DNA of 64,000 bases. It comes from Chondrinema litorale. Lineage in GTDB: Bacteria > Bacteroidota > Bacteroidia > Cytophagales > Flammeovirgaceae. How positions within the stretch are numbered: position 1 is the stretch's first letter; every line of letters starts with the position of its first letter. Under the pieces are notes generated by a model that was given only the letters and a program-made list of their open reading frames with translations, was not told the DNA's origin and made no database searches. Positions 1-8,058 of the stretch are shown here, piece by piece. The stretch lies in the NCBI RefSeq assembly GCF_026250525.1, contig NZ_CP111057.1, positions 62,001-126,000 of the forward strand, given 5' to 3'. A program made the position numbers and the translations under genes.

Positions 1-544
1 GGATACTACCTTGGTAGGCAGGTGTCATGTAATGGATATACCCCGCTGAATCCCCAATTGCAAGATGTTTGCAGGTGTGTAACTTTTTCTTGCCACTGTA
101 TTCTTCACTCTGACCCTCAGCGTCACAACGACGGGGAACTATACGCTCCGTTACGTCAACAAGCAAATAATCATAGGACTCATTAGCTTTGAACCTACCC
201 ATCGATTGGGGCATATACCCCAAATGATGCAAGGTTTCCTGTAATACAGGAAGTAAGAACCTGACCCATTCACTCACCTTGCTCTGTGTCATACCAAAAC
301 AGGCACCATGATAAGCTTGATTAGGGTTTTCTTTCAGATACATTAAGATAAAGTCGAGCTTAGCATGACTGCCGTAAAGGCTACTATTGCCATGTTCTTT
401 ATATGCTCGATAAACCCTACGTTTTCCTTTAAGTGTCATAGTGCTACATTTTTGACTGACTCGTTGAGAAAAAACATTCAAAATCTTTCTGTATTCTGTT
501 TGGTTCAGACTCGTTAATGCTCTAAGTTTAGTATCGGTTGTCAT
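1..544 (-). CDS. IS5-family transposase with DDE_Tnp_4-type domain, N-terminal part
   Basis: This is the N-terminal 181 residues of a transposase that runs off the window. It would cut and rejoin the ends of its insertion sequence. I translated the open frame by hand: an N-terminal helical region of about 120 residues is followed by the start of an RNase H-fold catalytic domain. The first catalytic Asp is probably D130 in LLVDVTERIVPRR, and it is followed by EYSGKKKLHTCKH, a signature of IS5-type DDE enzymes. No stop or frameshift occurs in the visible part. An in-frame ATG at 574 would add ten residues; I preferred 544 because 574 lies very close to the presumed IS end. The remaining catalytic residues are outside the window. 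Confidence 0.75.
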   Translation of the reverse strand, partial: MTTDTKLRALTSLNQTEYRKILNVFSQRVSQKCSTMTLKGKRRVYRAYKEHGNSSLYGSHAKLDFILMYLKENPNQAYHGACFGMTQSKVSEWVRFLLPVLQETLHHLGYMPQSMGRFKANESYDYLLVDVTERIVPRRCDAEGQSEEYSGKKKLHTCKHLAIGDSAGYIHYMTPAYQGSI

Positions 545-600
545 CTGTATGGCTTTGTTAGGTTTCGCAACCATAAGCTAATACTTGGCAACCGTTTTCT
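1..600 (-). mobile_element. Partial IS5-type insertion sequence, cut by the window start
   Basis: The left edge carries most of the 5' half of an insertion sequence whose transposase reads leftward out of the window. The outer end is not fixed. It probably lies between about 575 and 605, where the minus strand shows GGTTGCCAAG followed 14 bases later by GGTTGCG. The other terminal repeat is outside the window, so neither the inverted repeats nor a target duplication can be tested. Confidence 0.55.
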
Positions 601-610
601 CCTTAATATT

Positions 611-976
611 TTATTCGTGATATCCTTTAATAGAGGTATAAATGATTATACAAAAAATATAGTATGGTATCATTAAATTATTAAAGCCATTTATTTCAGT
701 ATTTATAAACAGTAGTTTATCTTTTTGAATAAATACACCACTTGCTTGAGCCATACTAATATTTGAATCAAAAAACTTTCTTTTGGGTTTGATTTTAAAA
801 CCGTCTGAGTTTACATATCCCCTATATTCTTTTTTACTAGAAAAAAACATATCTAAAAATGAGCTGTTCCTCTCGTCAACAGTTTCTTTTAATCGATTCG
901 CAAAAGTCGATTGCGGTATTTCTAACTCAGTTTGGAGAAAATCTATGAGTTTTAATTTCAATAATAGCTTTTTCAC
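611..976 (-). CDS. Hypothetical protein, possibly truncated at the C-terminus by the adjacent IS
   Basis: A 121-residue product of unknown function. The N-terminal part is charged and soluble and contains KKEYRGYVNSDGFKIKPKR, followed by a region predicted to be beta-rich. The last 25 residues start a membrane segment (MIPYYIFCIIIYTSI) and stop almost at once. A GTG at 974-976 is the only start that keeps the full frame. It follows the zinc-ribbon membrane gene by 27 bases on the same strand, so the two are probably cotranscribed. The gene ends about 10-35 bases from the presumed IS end, and the protein stops just after its first hydrophobic segment. I therefore suspect the original C-terminus was lost to the insertion; this is inference. 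Confidence 0.5.
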   Translation of the reverse strand: MKKLLLKLKLIDFLQTELEIPQSTFANRLKETVDERNSSFLDMFFSSKKEYRGYVNSDGFKIKPKRKFFDSNISMAQASGVFIQKDKLLFINTEINGFNNLMIPYYIFCIIIYTSIKGYHE

Positions 977-1003
977 AATGGAAGTAGTTTGTTAGAACTG
1001 TAA

Positions 1004-1525
1004 TTAGTATTTCTGTTTCGATAAGAAACTGCTTTCTTTTTTAATCTTTTCAGATTTTAAAATACTGTAGATACTAAAAGACAGCACCATAATGAACACA
1101 ATCTTCCAAACGATACCATTAAACAATATATTGATGTCGATTAATGCCTGCAAAATGTAGAAGAAAATAAGTAGCGAAAGCGGGATTACTACCGAAATTA
1201 ATGGCTTCTTTTTAATGTAAAATCCAAAAAACAAAAAGGTTGCAACAACCACTAAGTCAAAGATGGATATGATATTGAAACCTAGATTTGAGATTAACAA
1301 AAAAGTATAGAACAAATTAACAGCAGCAATAGCAAATAGTATATTTCTCGAAACATTTAATCTGTCTGTAGTGTCTCCGATCGATCCCTTTTTTATAATC
1401 TGGTCTGCAATAAACTTGGACTTGGCTTTATCGTCAGCAGCAAAAGGAAATCCGCAGTGGTTACATTGGGCTGGTTCAATGCCATACTCAACTTTACAAG
1501 TTGGGCAAATAATTGGGTTACTCAT
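1004..1525 (-). CDS. Zinc-ribbon membrane protein
   Basis: A 173-residue protein whose first 30 residues form a zinc ribbon (CPTCKVEYGIEPAQCNHCG, four cysteines in two CxxC pairs). A polar linker follows, then about four hydrophobic segments from residue 62 to 160 and a basic C-terminal tail. Small zinc-ribbon plus membrane proteins of this kind are common in Bacteroidota and have no assigned function. The ribbon should be cytoplasmic, as it has no signal peptide before it. It is probably the first gene of a two-gene unit with the truncated gene downstream. Function unknown. Confidence 0.7.
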   Translation of the reverse strand: MSNPIICPTCKVEYGIEPAQCNHCGFPFAADDKAKSKFIADQIIKKGSIGDTTDRLNVSRNILFAIAAVNLFYTFLLISNLGFNIISIFDLVVVATFLFFGFYIKKKPLISVVIPLSLLIFFYILQALIDINILFNGIVWKIVFIMVLSFSIYSILKSEKIKKESSFLSKQKY

Positions 1526-1672
1526 AGTTAATTTTAAATAGATAGTTTTTTAGGTAAATCTAATATTTTATATCATAAAATATGATTATTCTCTATTTAC
1601 AATAGTACTATTTTAATAACCCAAAAATTGTTAGAAAATTAAGTTTAATCGAAGTTATTCTTGCATCCAACT

Positions 1673-2674
1673 TTATTCAAGTAGTGTCACAATTGTTTTT
1701 CTTTTGAGCTTACCTTGTAGCATTAAGTCAATTTTTGCTTGTAAACCATCAAGTTTAACCTCGTTATATATTTCTGTAAGATTAGCAGGCTTCCAATTAT
1801 TAGCTAGTTGTTCCCAAATTTTTGTTCTGTACTGCATCGGGAAATTTTGAGAATCAATACCAATAAGTGTAATTCCACGCAGTATTAATGGAAATACGGT
1901 TAAATCTAGTTTTGGTGAAGCCACATTTCCGCAGCAGGTTACAGCTCCCATCGCTTTGGTAGATTTAATAATGTTTTCTAAAATTACTCCGCCCACAGTG
2001 TCGATAGCTCCTGCAAATACTGTTTTGAGCAAAGGTTTTTTATCGAAGTTTTCAATCTCACTACGTAGCAAAATTTCTTTAGCTCCCAAGTTCATTAAAT
2101 GGGCTTTTTCAGATTCCTTACCGGTTATGGCCACAACTGAATAGCCCAACTTACTCAATATAGAAACACTTAATGCCCCTACTCCACCAGTTGCTCCAGA
2201 AACAGCAATCTTTCCATCTTTTGGTTTTACTAATTCGATCAGCCTTGAAACAGACATACCAGCGGTTAACCCAGCAGTACCATATATCATGGCGTCTTTC
2301 ATGCTCATTGGTTCTGGTAGTTTTACAGCCCATTCGACAGGTACCTGAATGTACTCTGCAAAACCTCCATCGGTGTTCATGCCCAAATCAAAACTGGTTA
2401 CAATTACTGCATCGCCCACATTGTATTGGCTACTGGTAGACTCCTCTATCACCCCAACTGCATCGATACCTGGTGTATGTGGATAGTTTCTAGTAACCCC
2501 TTTGTTGCCCGAGGCAGATAAGGCGTCTTTATAGTTTAATGAGCTGTAATGTACTTTTACACGAATTTCATTTTCTTTTAAAGAGCTAAATTGCATCTCT
2601 TTAATTGAATTTATATAATTTCCGTTTTCTTCTTCTATTCGAAAAGCTTTAAATGTTGATTTTGTGTGTTGCAT
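1673..2674 (-). CDS. Zinc-free NADPH:quinone reductase, YhdH/AcuI type (MDR superfamily)
   Basis: A 333-residue cytosolic oxidoreductase of the medium-chain dehydrogenase/reductase superfamily. The catalytic GroES-like domain occupies the first 120 residues and the Rossmann domain follows. The NADPH-binding loop is visible as SGATGGVGALSV at residues 159-170, and the family signature NYKDALSASG is at 47-56. The zinc-binding cysteines of alcohol dehydrogenases are absent. Relatives reduce acryloyl-CoA or quinones and other electrophilic enones; the sequence does not settle which. It is divergent from an HxlR-family regulator, an arrangement typical of electrophile- or redox-responsive detoxification genes, with a candidate operator between them. 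Confidence 0.85.
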   Translation of the reverse strand: MQHTKSTFKAFRIEEENGNYINSIKEMQFSSLKENEIRVKVHYSSLNYKDALSASGNKGVTRNYPHTPGIDAVGVIEESTSSQYNVGDAVIVTSFDLGMNTDGGFAEYIQVPVEWAVKLPEPMSMKDAMIYGTAGLTAGMSVSRLIELVKPKDGKIAVSGATGGVGALSVSILSKLGYSVVAITGKESEKAHLMNLGAKEILLRSEIENFDKKPLLKTVFAGAIDTVGGVILENIIKSTKAMGAVTCCGNVASPKLDLTVFPLILRGITLIGIDSQNFPMQYRTKIWEQLANNWKPANLTEIYNEVKLDGLQAKIDLMLQGKLKRKTIVTLLE

Positions 2675-2737
2675 CTTTGGTCTATTTATTTTTGCTTATT
2701 TTTATCTAAAGTTTATGATAAATAGGCTATAAATCAA

Positions 2738-2754
2738 CAACTTACAAAAAGTTG
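2738..2754. promoter_or_regulatory. Candidate HxlR operator (inverted repeat)
   Basis: The perfect inverted repeat CAACTT-ACAAA-AAGTTG lies in the 137-base gap between the divergent reductase and HxlR genes, 64 bases from the reductase start and 58 bases from the HxlR start. HxlR proteins bind short inverted repeats between divergent genes as dimers, so this is the natural operator. Binding is inferred from position and symmetry. Confidence 0.5.
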
Positions 2755-2811
2755 GTTTACGAACATTTATTTCTGAATTAGTGATTTTCAGTGAGTTAAG
2801 AGATTAAAAAA

Positions 2812-3138
2812 ATGAAAAAAAGTTATTGTCCTATCGATACGTTTATTAATGTGTTTAAAGGAAAGCGCAAAGCGACAATTATTCTACATTTGTTTCAGGG
2901 AGATAAGCGATACAACAAATTAGCAAAACTATTGCCCGATATAAGTGAGCGTATGCTCACAAAACAATTGAAAGAATTAGAGACTGATGGCTTAATTAAG
3001 CGCACTGTTTTTCCTGAAGTTCCTCCCAGAGTAGAATATAGTTTAACAGACTTGGGCAGAGAAATCCATCCGGTTTTAAAAGGCATGTATAAAGGCGGGA
3101 TGCTCTTCGAAAAAGTAATTGAGGATTATCAGGGTTGA
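2812..3138 (+). CDS. HxlR-family winged-helix transcriptional regulator
   Basis: A 108-residue DNA-binding protein that is one HxlR domain from end to end. The recognition region reads LLPDISERMLTKQLKELETDGLI and the wing VPPRVEYSLTDLG. A cysteine at position 6 (SYCPID) corresponds to the conserved N-terminal cysteine that serves as the redox or electrophile sensor in characterised members such as HypR and YodB. This fits its divergent partner, a quinone/enone reductase. It presumably represses or activates that gene, and itself, through the inverted repeat in the shared promoter. Sensing by Cys6 is inferred from the family. Confidence 0.88.
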   Translation: MKKSYCPIDTFINVFKGKRKATIILHLFQGDKRYNKLAKLLPDISERMLTKQLKELETDGLIKRTVFPEVPPRVEYSLTDLGREIHPVLKGMYKGGMLFEKVIEDYQG

Positions 3139-3141
3139 TTT

Positions 3142-3969
3142 TTACTCCCCAGACCCCACTCTTAAATTTTGCTTTCTAAATTCTGCTGGTCGGATGTGTA
3201 CAACTTGCTCAAATACATTGCTAAAGGCGGCAACATTGCTGTAGCCACATCCATACGCAATCTCGCTAATGGTTTGGTTGGTTTCTAATAACATTTCAAT
3301 GCTTTTAATTATTCTGGTCATTTTTACATATTGCAGAAAAGAAACATCAATTTCTTTGCGAAACAAGCGCGATAATGTTCTTGAGCTCAGCCCAAAAGTT
3401 CTGGCAACTTCGTCAAGTTTTAAGGTATCATCTATGTTTTGGTGGATATGTCTTAAGATGAGTCTTAGTTGTGCATTTTTTGTTGTGGGCAAAGCCAATG
3501 GCAGCGGTGTTCTAGAAACTGCCAACAGTACATTTCTAATAGCAATTAAAAATTGATATTGCTGTTCATCGGTATTTGTAAAACCTCCACGCCAGTTTTC
3601 TGTGTATAAAATCATTTCCATGATCAGATTGGTAACAGGATAAATCCCCATTTTTCTAAGTCGCTGATCTTGTGGAAATAATTCGGGTGGAAAATACAGA
3701 TTCCGAACCATTACTATTGAAGTTCGCAATTCCACATTGTGTCGCATACCAGCCGGAACCCAAACAAAATGTCGGGCAGGCAAAAAGTAAGAATTAGTAG
3801 GTGTATTTAAAAAAGCTATGCCTCCTTCCACATAGCTTAACTGGTGTTTGTTGTGCGAATGAATGGGTAATTGTTCTTCTATTTTGGTGTGGTGCACATA
3901 AATACTCTCTGCATCAGTATCTACATTATTAAGAAATTTTAAGCCCCCAGAGCTGATATCCATATCCAT
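3142..3969 (-). CDS. AraC-family regulator with N-terminal cupin domain
   Basis: A 275-residue transcription factor. Residues 20-110 form a cupin-like ligand or oligomerisation domain (EEQLPIHSHNKHQLSYVEGG with several histidines). The last 100 residues hold two helix-turn-helix units (LDEVARTFGLSSRTLSRLFRK and ISEIAYGCGYSNVAAFSNVF). The N-terminus has two neighbouring ATGs; I kept the first. It is transcribed divergently from the TolC-HlyD-MFS operon with an 89-base gap, so it most likely controls that efflux pump. Its stop is only 3 bases from the end of the convergent HxlR gene. Confidence 0.88.
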   Translation of the reverse strand: MDMDISSGGLKFLNNVDTDAESIYVHHTKIEEQLPIHSHNKHQLSYVEGGIAFLNTPTNSYFLPARHFVWVPAGMRHNVELRTSIVMVRNLYFPPELFPQDQRLRKMGIYPVTNLIMEMILYTENWRGGFTNTDEQQYQFLIAIRNVLLAVSRTPLPLALPTTKNAQLRLILRHIHQNIDDTLKLDEVARTFGLSSRTLSRLFRKEIDVSFLQYVKMTRIIKSIEMLLETNQTISEIAYGCGYSNVAAFSNVFEQVVHIRPAEFRKQNLRVGSGE

Positions 3970-4058
3970 TGGCTCAAATTAATAAATATTTGACTATTTA
4001 CATAAAACAAGACGAGTAGATTCTCGCGAACTTTGCATAAAACCCATGAAACACTAAA

Positions 4059-5390
4059 ATGAAAAAATACATTTATTTACTATATGGTATACTTCTGATC
4101 AGTTACCATATATCTACAGCGCAAATAACGAATACAGATACAGTTCTAATTAGCATAGATGAGGCTTGGCAAAAGGCTTACGATAATAGCAAAGAGTTAA
4201 AAGAACAAGATTTAAAAACAGCTATTGGAGAAGAAAATATAAAGGATGCAAAGATGCAAGTTTTGCCGCATGTTGGCGTAGAGGCTCAATATGGTAAGCT
4301 AGCGAATATTCCCATTTTCGTAGATGGTATTACAAACGAGCCGGAATATGTACCGCTCACAGACCATAGTATTTATGATGTAAATGTAGAAGCTTACTTT
4401 AATATATATAGCGGTGGAGCGACCAAAACTGCGATTAAAACTGCCGAAGCCAAACAAGCACTTTTAGAACATATAAAAGAAGAAACTACAGATCAACTTC
4501 ATTTAGAGGTAATTCAACATTATCTGGATTTGCAACGCTTTTTTAAGTTTAAAGACCTCATAAAACATAATATAAAGCAAAGTGAAGAGCGCCTGCGACT
4601 GATTACAGAATTGCATAAAAATGGAGTGGTTTTAAAGAGTGATTTGCTTAGAGCACAATTACAACTTTCTAAGCAGCAGACTCAATTGGTTACAATGGAT
4701 AATAACATTGTTTTGGCCACTCAATCTTTAAATATTTTGATGGGAAATGACGATGATATTCCACTCATGCCTGCCGATAGTATTGAGCTGAATAACATTT
4801 CATTGCCTAAAGATTACTACAGTTATGTAGATGCAAGTTTCACGCATTCTCCATTAGAAAAAATGGCTGAAACCGAAATTACACTTAGTGAATTAAATGC
4901 AAATGCTTTAAAGGCAGACAAACAACCGAAAATAGGTTTGTTTGGAACATATTCGTATTCCTATCCGCAAATTATGCTTTATCCCTACGAGATGTCTCCA
5001 TATTTATTAGGTATGGCAGGGGTTAGATTGACCTACGATATTTCAGCGCTTTACCACGATAAACACAAAGAAAGAGCCGCAGAAATTGCTATAGAGCATC
5101 AAAGAGTAGCAAAAGAAAATGTAGAAGATGCTATCAGAAAAAAGATTAAGACGGCTTACAAACGATTCGAGGAAGATTTACAAAAGGTAGAAGTTTCTAA
5201 AAACAACATTGATCAAGCACAAGAAAACTACCGCATTGTAGACCAGACTTACTTTAACCAACTGGCATTACTAACGGACTTATTGGATGCAGACAATCAA
5301 TTATTACAAGCCAGATTTGAACTGATTGACAACCAGATCGCCGCAAAACTTCACTACTACCAATTAATAAAAACATCAGGAGAATTATAA
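4059..5390 (+). CDS. TolC-family outer-membrane efflux channel
   Basis: A 443-residue outer-membrane channel subunit with an N-terminal signal peptide ending near STAQ. Two repeated halves of long helices, each rich in Q, E, K and L, form the periplasmic barrel as in TolC/OMF proteins; the outer-membrane strands contain short Y- and G-rich stretches such as FGTYSYSYPQIML. It heads a three-gene operon: its TAA stop overlaps the ATG of the HlyD gene by one base (TAATG). Together with the adaptor and the MFS pump it would build a tripartite exporter across both membranes. The substrate is unknown. Confidence 0.9.
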   Translation: MKKYIYLLYGILLISYHISTAQITNTDTVLISIDEAWQKAYDNSKELKEQDLKTAIGEENIKDAKMQVLPHVGVEAQYGKLANIPIFVDGITNEPEYVPLTDHSIYDVNVEAYFNIYSGGATKTAIKTAEAKQALLEHIKEETTDQLHLEVIQHYLDLQRFFKFKDLIKHNIKQSEERLRLITELHKNGVVLKSDLLRAQLQLSKQQTQLVTMDNNIVLATQSLNILMGNDDDIPLMPADSIELNNISLPKDYYSYVDASFTHSPLEKMAETEITLSELNANALKADKQPKIGLFGTYSYSYPQIMLYPYEMSPYLLGMAGVRLTYDISALYHDKHKERAAEIAIEHQRVAKENVEDAIRKKIKTAYKRFEEDLQKVEVSKNNIDQAQENYRIVDQTYFNQLALLTDLLDADNQLLQARFELIDNQIAAKLHYYQLIKTSGEL

Positions 5391-6448
5391 TGAACGCACA
5401 GCTAAACACATACGAAAAAACAGATAGAATTGTGGTGAAGATCACCTATCTGATTGCATTGCTTATCTTAATCGGGCTGATTATTTGGGGCGCAAGGGCA
5501 ATTTTACATCATTGGAAATACGAGTACACCAACGATGCTCAAGTACAAGAATACATCAATCCGATATTGAGTAGAGCGAATGGTTATGTACAGGAAATCA
5601 GATATAAAGATCATCAGCAAGTTGCTAAAGGAGATACATTGGTAATTCTTGATCGCGATGAAGCACTAGTTCAAAAAGAATTAGCAAAAGCTACCTTAAG
5701 TGCTGCCAATGCACAACTTAGAGTTTTAGAAAGTAATGTAAATACTTCTTCAAACAACTCTGGGATAAACAAAGCGAAGATAAATGCTGCCGAAGCACAA
5801 TTATGGCAGCAACAAGAAGAGTTTAAACGTTATAAAAACTTGTTGGAAAATGAAGCTGTAACTCAACAGCGATTCGAAGATATTAAAACAAAACTCAAAG
5901 TGGCTGAGGCGAATTTTGAGTCGATGAAGCAAACGTATCAAACTTCATTAAGCCAAACTAATGATGTAAAAGCGCAAATTGAAGTAGCCAAAGCGACTAT
6001 TTTGGAGAAACAAGCAGCTTTAGACAAGATCGAACTTGACTTAAAATATGCAGTAATTACTGCACCAACAGATGGCTATATGGGCAAAAAAAATCTTCAA
6101 ATTGGTCAGTTAGTGCAAAAAGGCCAAACCATTGTATTTATTGTAGACGAAAGCCAAGGCAAATGGATCGTAGCAAATTTTGAAGAAACTCAAATCTCGA
6201 CTATGCACGAAGGGCAAGAAGCTGAGATTACAGTTGATGCCTTTTCTGACAAAACTTTTCATGGTAAAATCGAGTCTTTTTCTCCTGCAACTGGTTCGCA
6301 GTTTTCGCTATTGCCACCAGATAACGCTACTGGTAATTTTGTGAAAATCACACAGCGTTTTCCTGTGCGTATTCAGTTTACAGATGATATCAGCTCACTA
6401 GAAAACCTTCGTGCAGGTATGAATGCAGAAGTTTCAATCCCTAAATAA
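5390..6448 (+). CDS. HlyD/EmrA-family periplasmic adaptor
   Basis: A 352-residue membrane-fusion protein. A single transmembrane anchor lies near residues 18-36. It is followed by the split lipoyl domain (SRANGYVQEIRYKDHQQVAKGD and later APTDGYMGKKNLQIGQLVQKG), with a long coiled-coil hairpin between the halves (about 85-205). A beta-barrel and C-terminal domain end the protein. This is the EmrA type that couples MFS pumps to a TolC channel. It is translationally coupled to the upstream TolC gene, and the MFS gene starts 6 bases after its stop. Confidence 0.92.
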   Translation: MNAQLNTYEKTDRIVVKITYLIALLILIGLIIWGARAILHHWKYEYTNDAQVQEYINPILSRANGYVQEIRYKDHQQVAKGDTLVILDRDEALVQKELAKATLSAANAQLRVLESNVNTSSNNSGINKAKINAAEAQLWQQQEEFKRYKNLLENEAVTQQRFEDIKTKLKVAEANFESMKQTYQTSLSQTNDVKAQIEVAKATILEKQAALDKIELDLKYAVITAPTDGYMGKKNLQIGQLVQKGQTIVFIVDESQGKWIVANFEETQISTMHEGQEAEITVDAFSDKTFHGKIESFSPATGSQFSLLPPDNATGNFVKITQRFPVRIQFTDDISSLENLRAGMNAEVSIPK

Positions 6449-6454
6449 AATGCT

Positions 6455-8047
6455 ATGACTACCTACCATCATTCATTTAAATCGTGGGTGCCTCGTTGGC
6501 TCATGGTCGTGGCTATTTTTTTAACGCTTGTACCAGTAGGTTCTGTGTTAGGTATTTACTTGGGAGGAGTGAATAGCGCGATGAGTTATTACCATGCAGA
6601 CTCTTTCGATATTAGGTTTTCGGTAATTATATATTACTTAGCCATTGCTTGTGGTTTTCCTTTAGAAAAGAAGTTTTTTAATCGATTTGCTACCAAACCC
6701 TATTTTGCCGGTAGTTGTATTTTATTCGTGGGCATCAACTTATTGCTGTATAGTACCAACAGTCTTGCCTTGTTAATTATAATAAGATTTTTGGGAGGTT
6801 TACTCTCTCTGGCATTTATCGGTACACTTTTCACGCTTATATTTCAGCAGTTCCACTCTCAAAGAAGCCGAGTTTTAGGTTATGCAGTTTTGTATGGTAC
6901 ATTGTTAGGCTCTGCTCCCCTTTCTTATATAATTGATGCATTTGTGTTTTCAAATTATGATTTCAACATGCTTTTTATGTTGCAAATATTCATATGCTTG
7001 CCGGGATTTATTTTGCTGTTTATATGCTTAAAAGATGATGTTGATTTACGAAGAGAAAAACTGCCATTTAAAGATGTAGATTGGGTGAGTTTCACATTGT
7101 ATGCTTCCTCTTTTATTTCGGCTGCTTATGTTTTGCTTTATGGGCAGTATTATGGTTGGTTTCATAGTTTGCATATTATAGCCGTTACCATCGCATTTGT
7201 GTTATTCTTACTATTGTTCCTTTTGCGGCAAAGAAGTTTGTCTGTTCCTTATATCGACATATCTGTTTACAAATACCGCAATTTTAGAATAGGTATGGTT
7301 ATGTTGGTGGCTTTTTATTTAGCAAAAGGAGATACCAGTGTCGCCAATGGTTTTTTTGCCAATTCTGTAAACTTAGATGTATATCATAATAGCTATGTAA
7401 TGCTCATTAATGGTTTTGGAATTTTTGTAGGTGCTGCACTTACAGCTAGATTTATTTTAGCTAATAGAAGAATAAGATTAATTTGGCTAACGGGTTTTGG
7501 GGCACTCCTACTCTATCATTTTTACATGATTTTCTTGTTGGGTAATCAAGCAGAAACGAAGGACGTGTTAATTCCTTTATTCTTACAGGGATTTGGTAAT
7601 GGTACTTTAATGCTTTCTATTGTGATGTTTTATGCCACCAGTGTCCCACAAGAAGTAGGTTTTGCTGCTTCGGTAACAGGTGTATCTTACAGATTTCTCA
7701 CATTTACAGCTAGCATGGCGCTAGTTGCTTTTATGGGTTTACGCCAAAATAGCATTCACTATAATGATTTTGCTGTTGAAGTAGTAAGTACGAATACCGA
7801 AAATATAACTAGAGTTAATGCATATAAGCAGGCATTATTAAATAGAGGAGCTTCTGATTTACAAGCAAATGCCGGAGCTAGAAAATTGCTCAGCGGCTCA
7901 GTAAGAAAACAAACAGACCTACTCTATGCCAGAGATTATTATATATATATGAGTGTCTTTATTATTTTGGTGATGATGAGCATTGCCTTAATCCCACACT
8001 TCCATTATTATTTAAGAAGAATTGGAGATAAACTTATTCCTATTTAA
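6455..8047 (+). CDS. MFS transporter, 14-span EmrB/DHA2-like drug exporter
   Basis: A 530-residue inner-membrane protein with about 14 hydrophobic segments, the size and span number of the DHA2 group of proton-driven drug exporters. The family motif A region is altered (PLEKKFFNRFATKPYFAG), as is common in Bacteroidota relatives. A soluble insert of about 70 residues (TNTENITRVNAYKQALLNRG onward) sits before the last membrane span, where EmrB-type proteins carry a periplasmic loop. It is the last gene of the efflux operon and ends 11 bases from the end of the convergent cytochrome gene. Confidence 0.87.
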   Translation: MTTYHHSFKSWVPRWLMVVAIFLTLVPVGSVLGIYLGGVNSAMSYYHADSFDIRFSVIIYYLAIACGFPLEKKFFNRFATKPYFAGSCILFVGINLLLYSTNSLALLIIIRFLGGLLSLAFIGTLFTLIFQQFHSQRSRVLGYAVLYGTLLGSAPLSYIIDAFVFSNYDFNMLFMLQIFICLPGFILLFICLKDDVDLRREKLPFKDVDWVSFTLYASSFISAAYVLLYGQYYGWFHSLHIIAVTIAFVLFLLLFLLRQRSLSVPYIDISVYKYRNFRIGMVMLVAFYLAKGDTSVANGFFANSVNLDVYHNSYVMLINGFGIFVGAALTARFILANRRIRLIWLTGFGALLLYHFYMIFLLGNQAETKDVLIPLFLQGFGNGTLMLSIVMFYATSVPQEVGFAASVTGVSYRFLTFTASMALVAFMGLRQNSIHYNDFAVEVVSTNTENITRVNAYKQALLNRGASDLQANAGARKLLSGSVRKQTDLLYARDYYIYMSVFIILVMMSIALIPHFHYYLRRIGDKLIPI

Positions 8048-8058
8048 GAGGGGTAAGT

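Noticed and set aside
2151..2439. Open frames on both strands inside the quinone reductase gene
   Set aside because: They have no recognisable domain and mirror the codons of the reductase.
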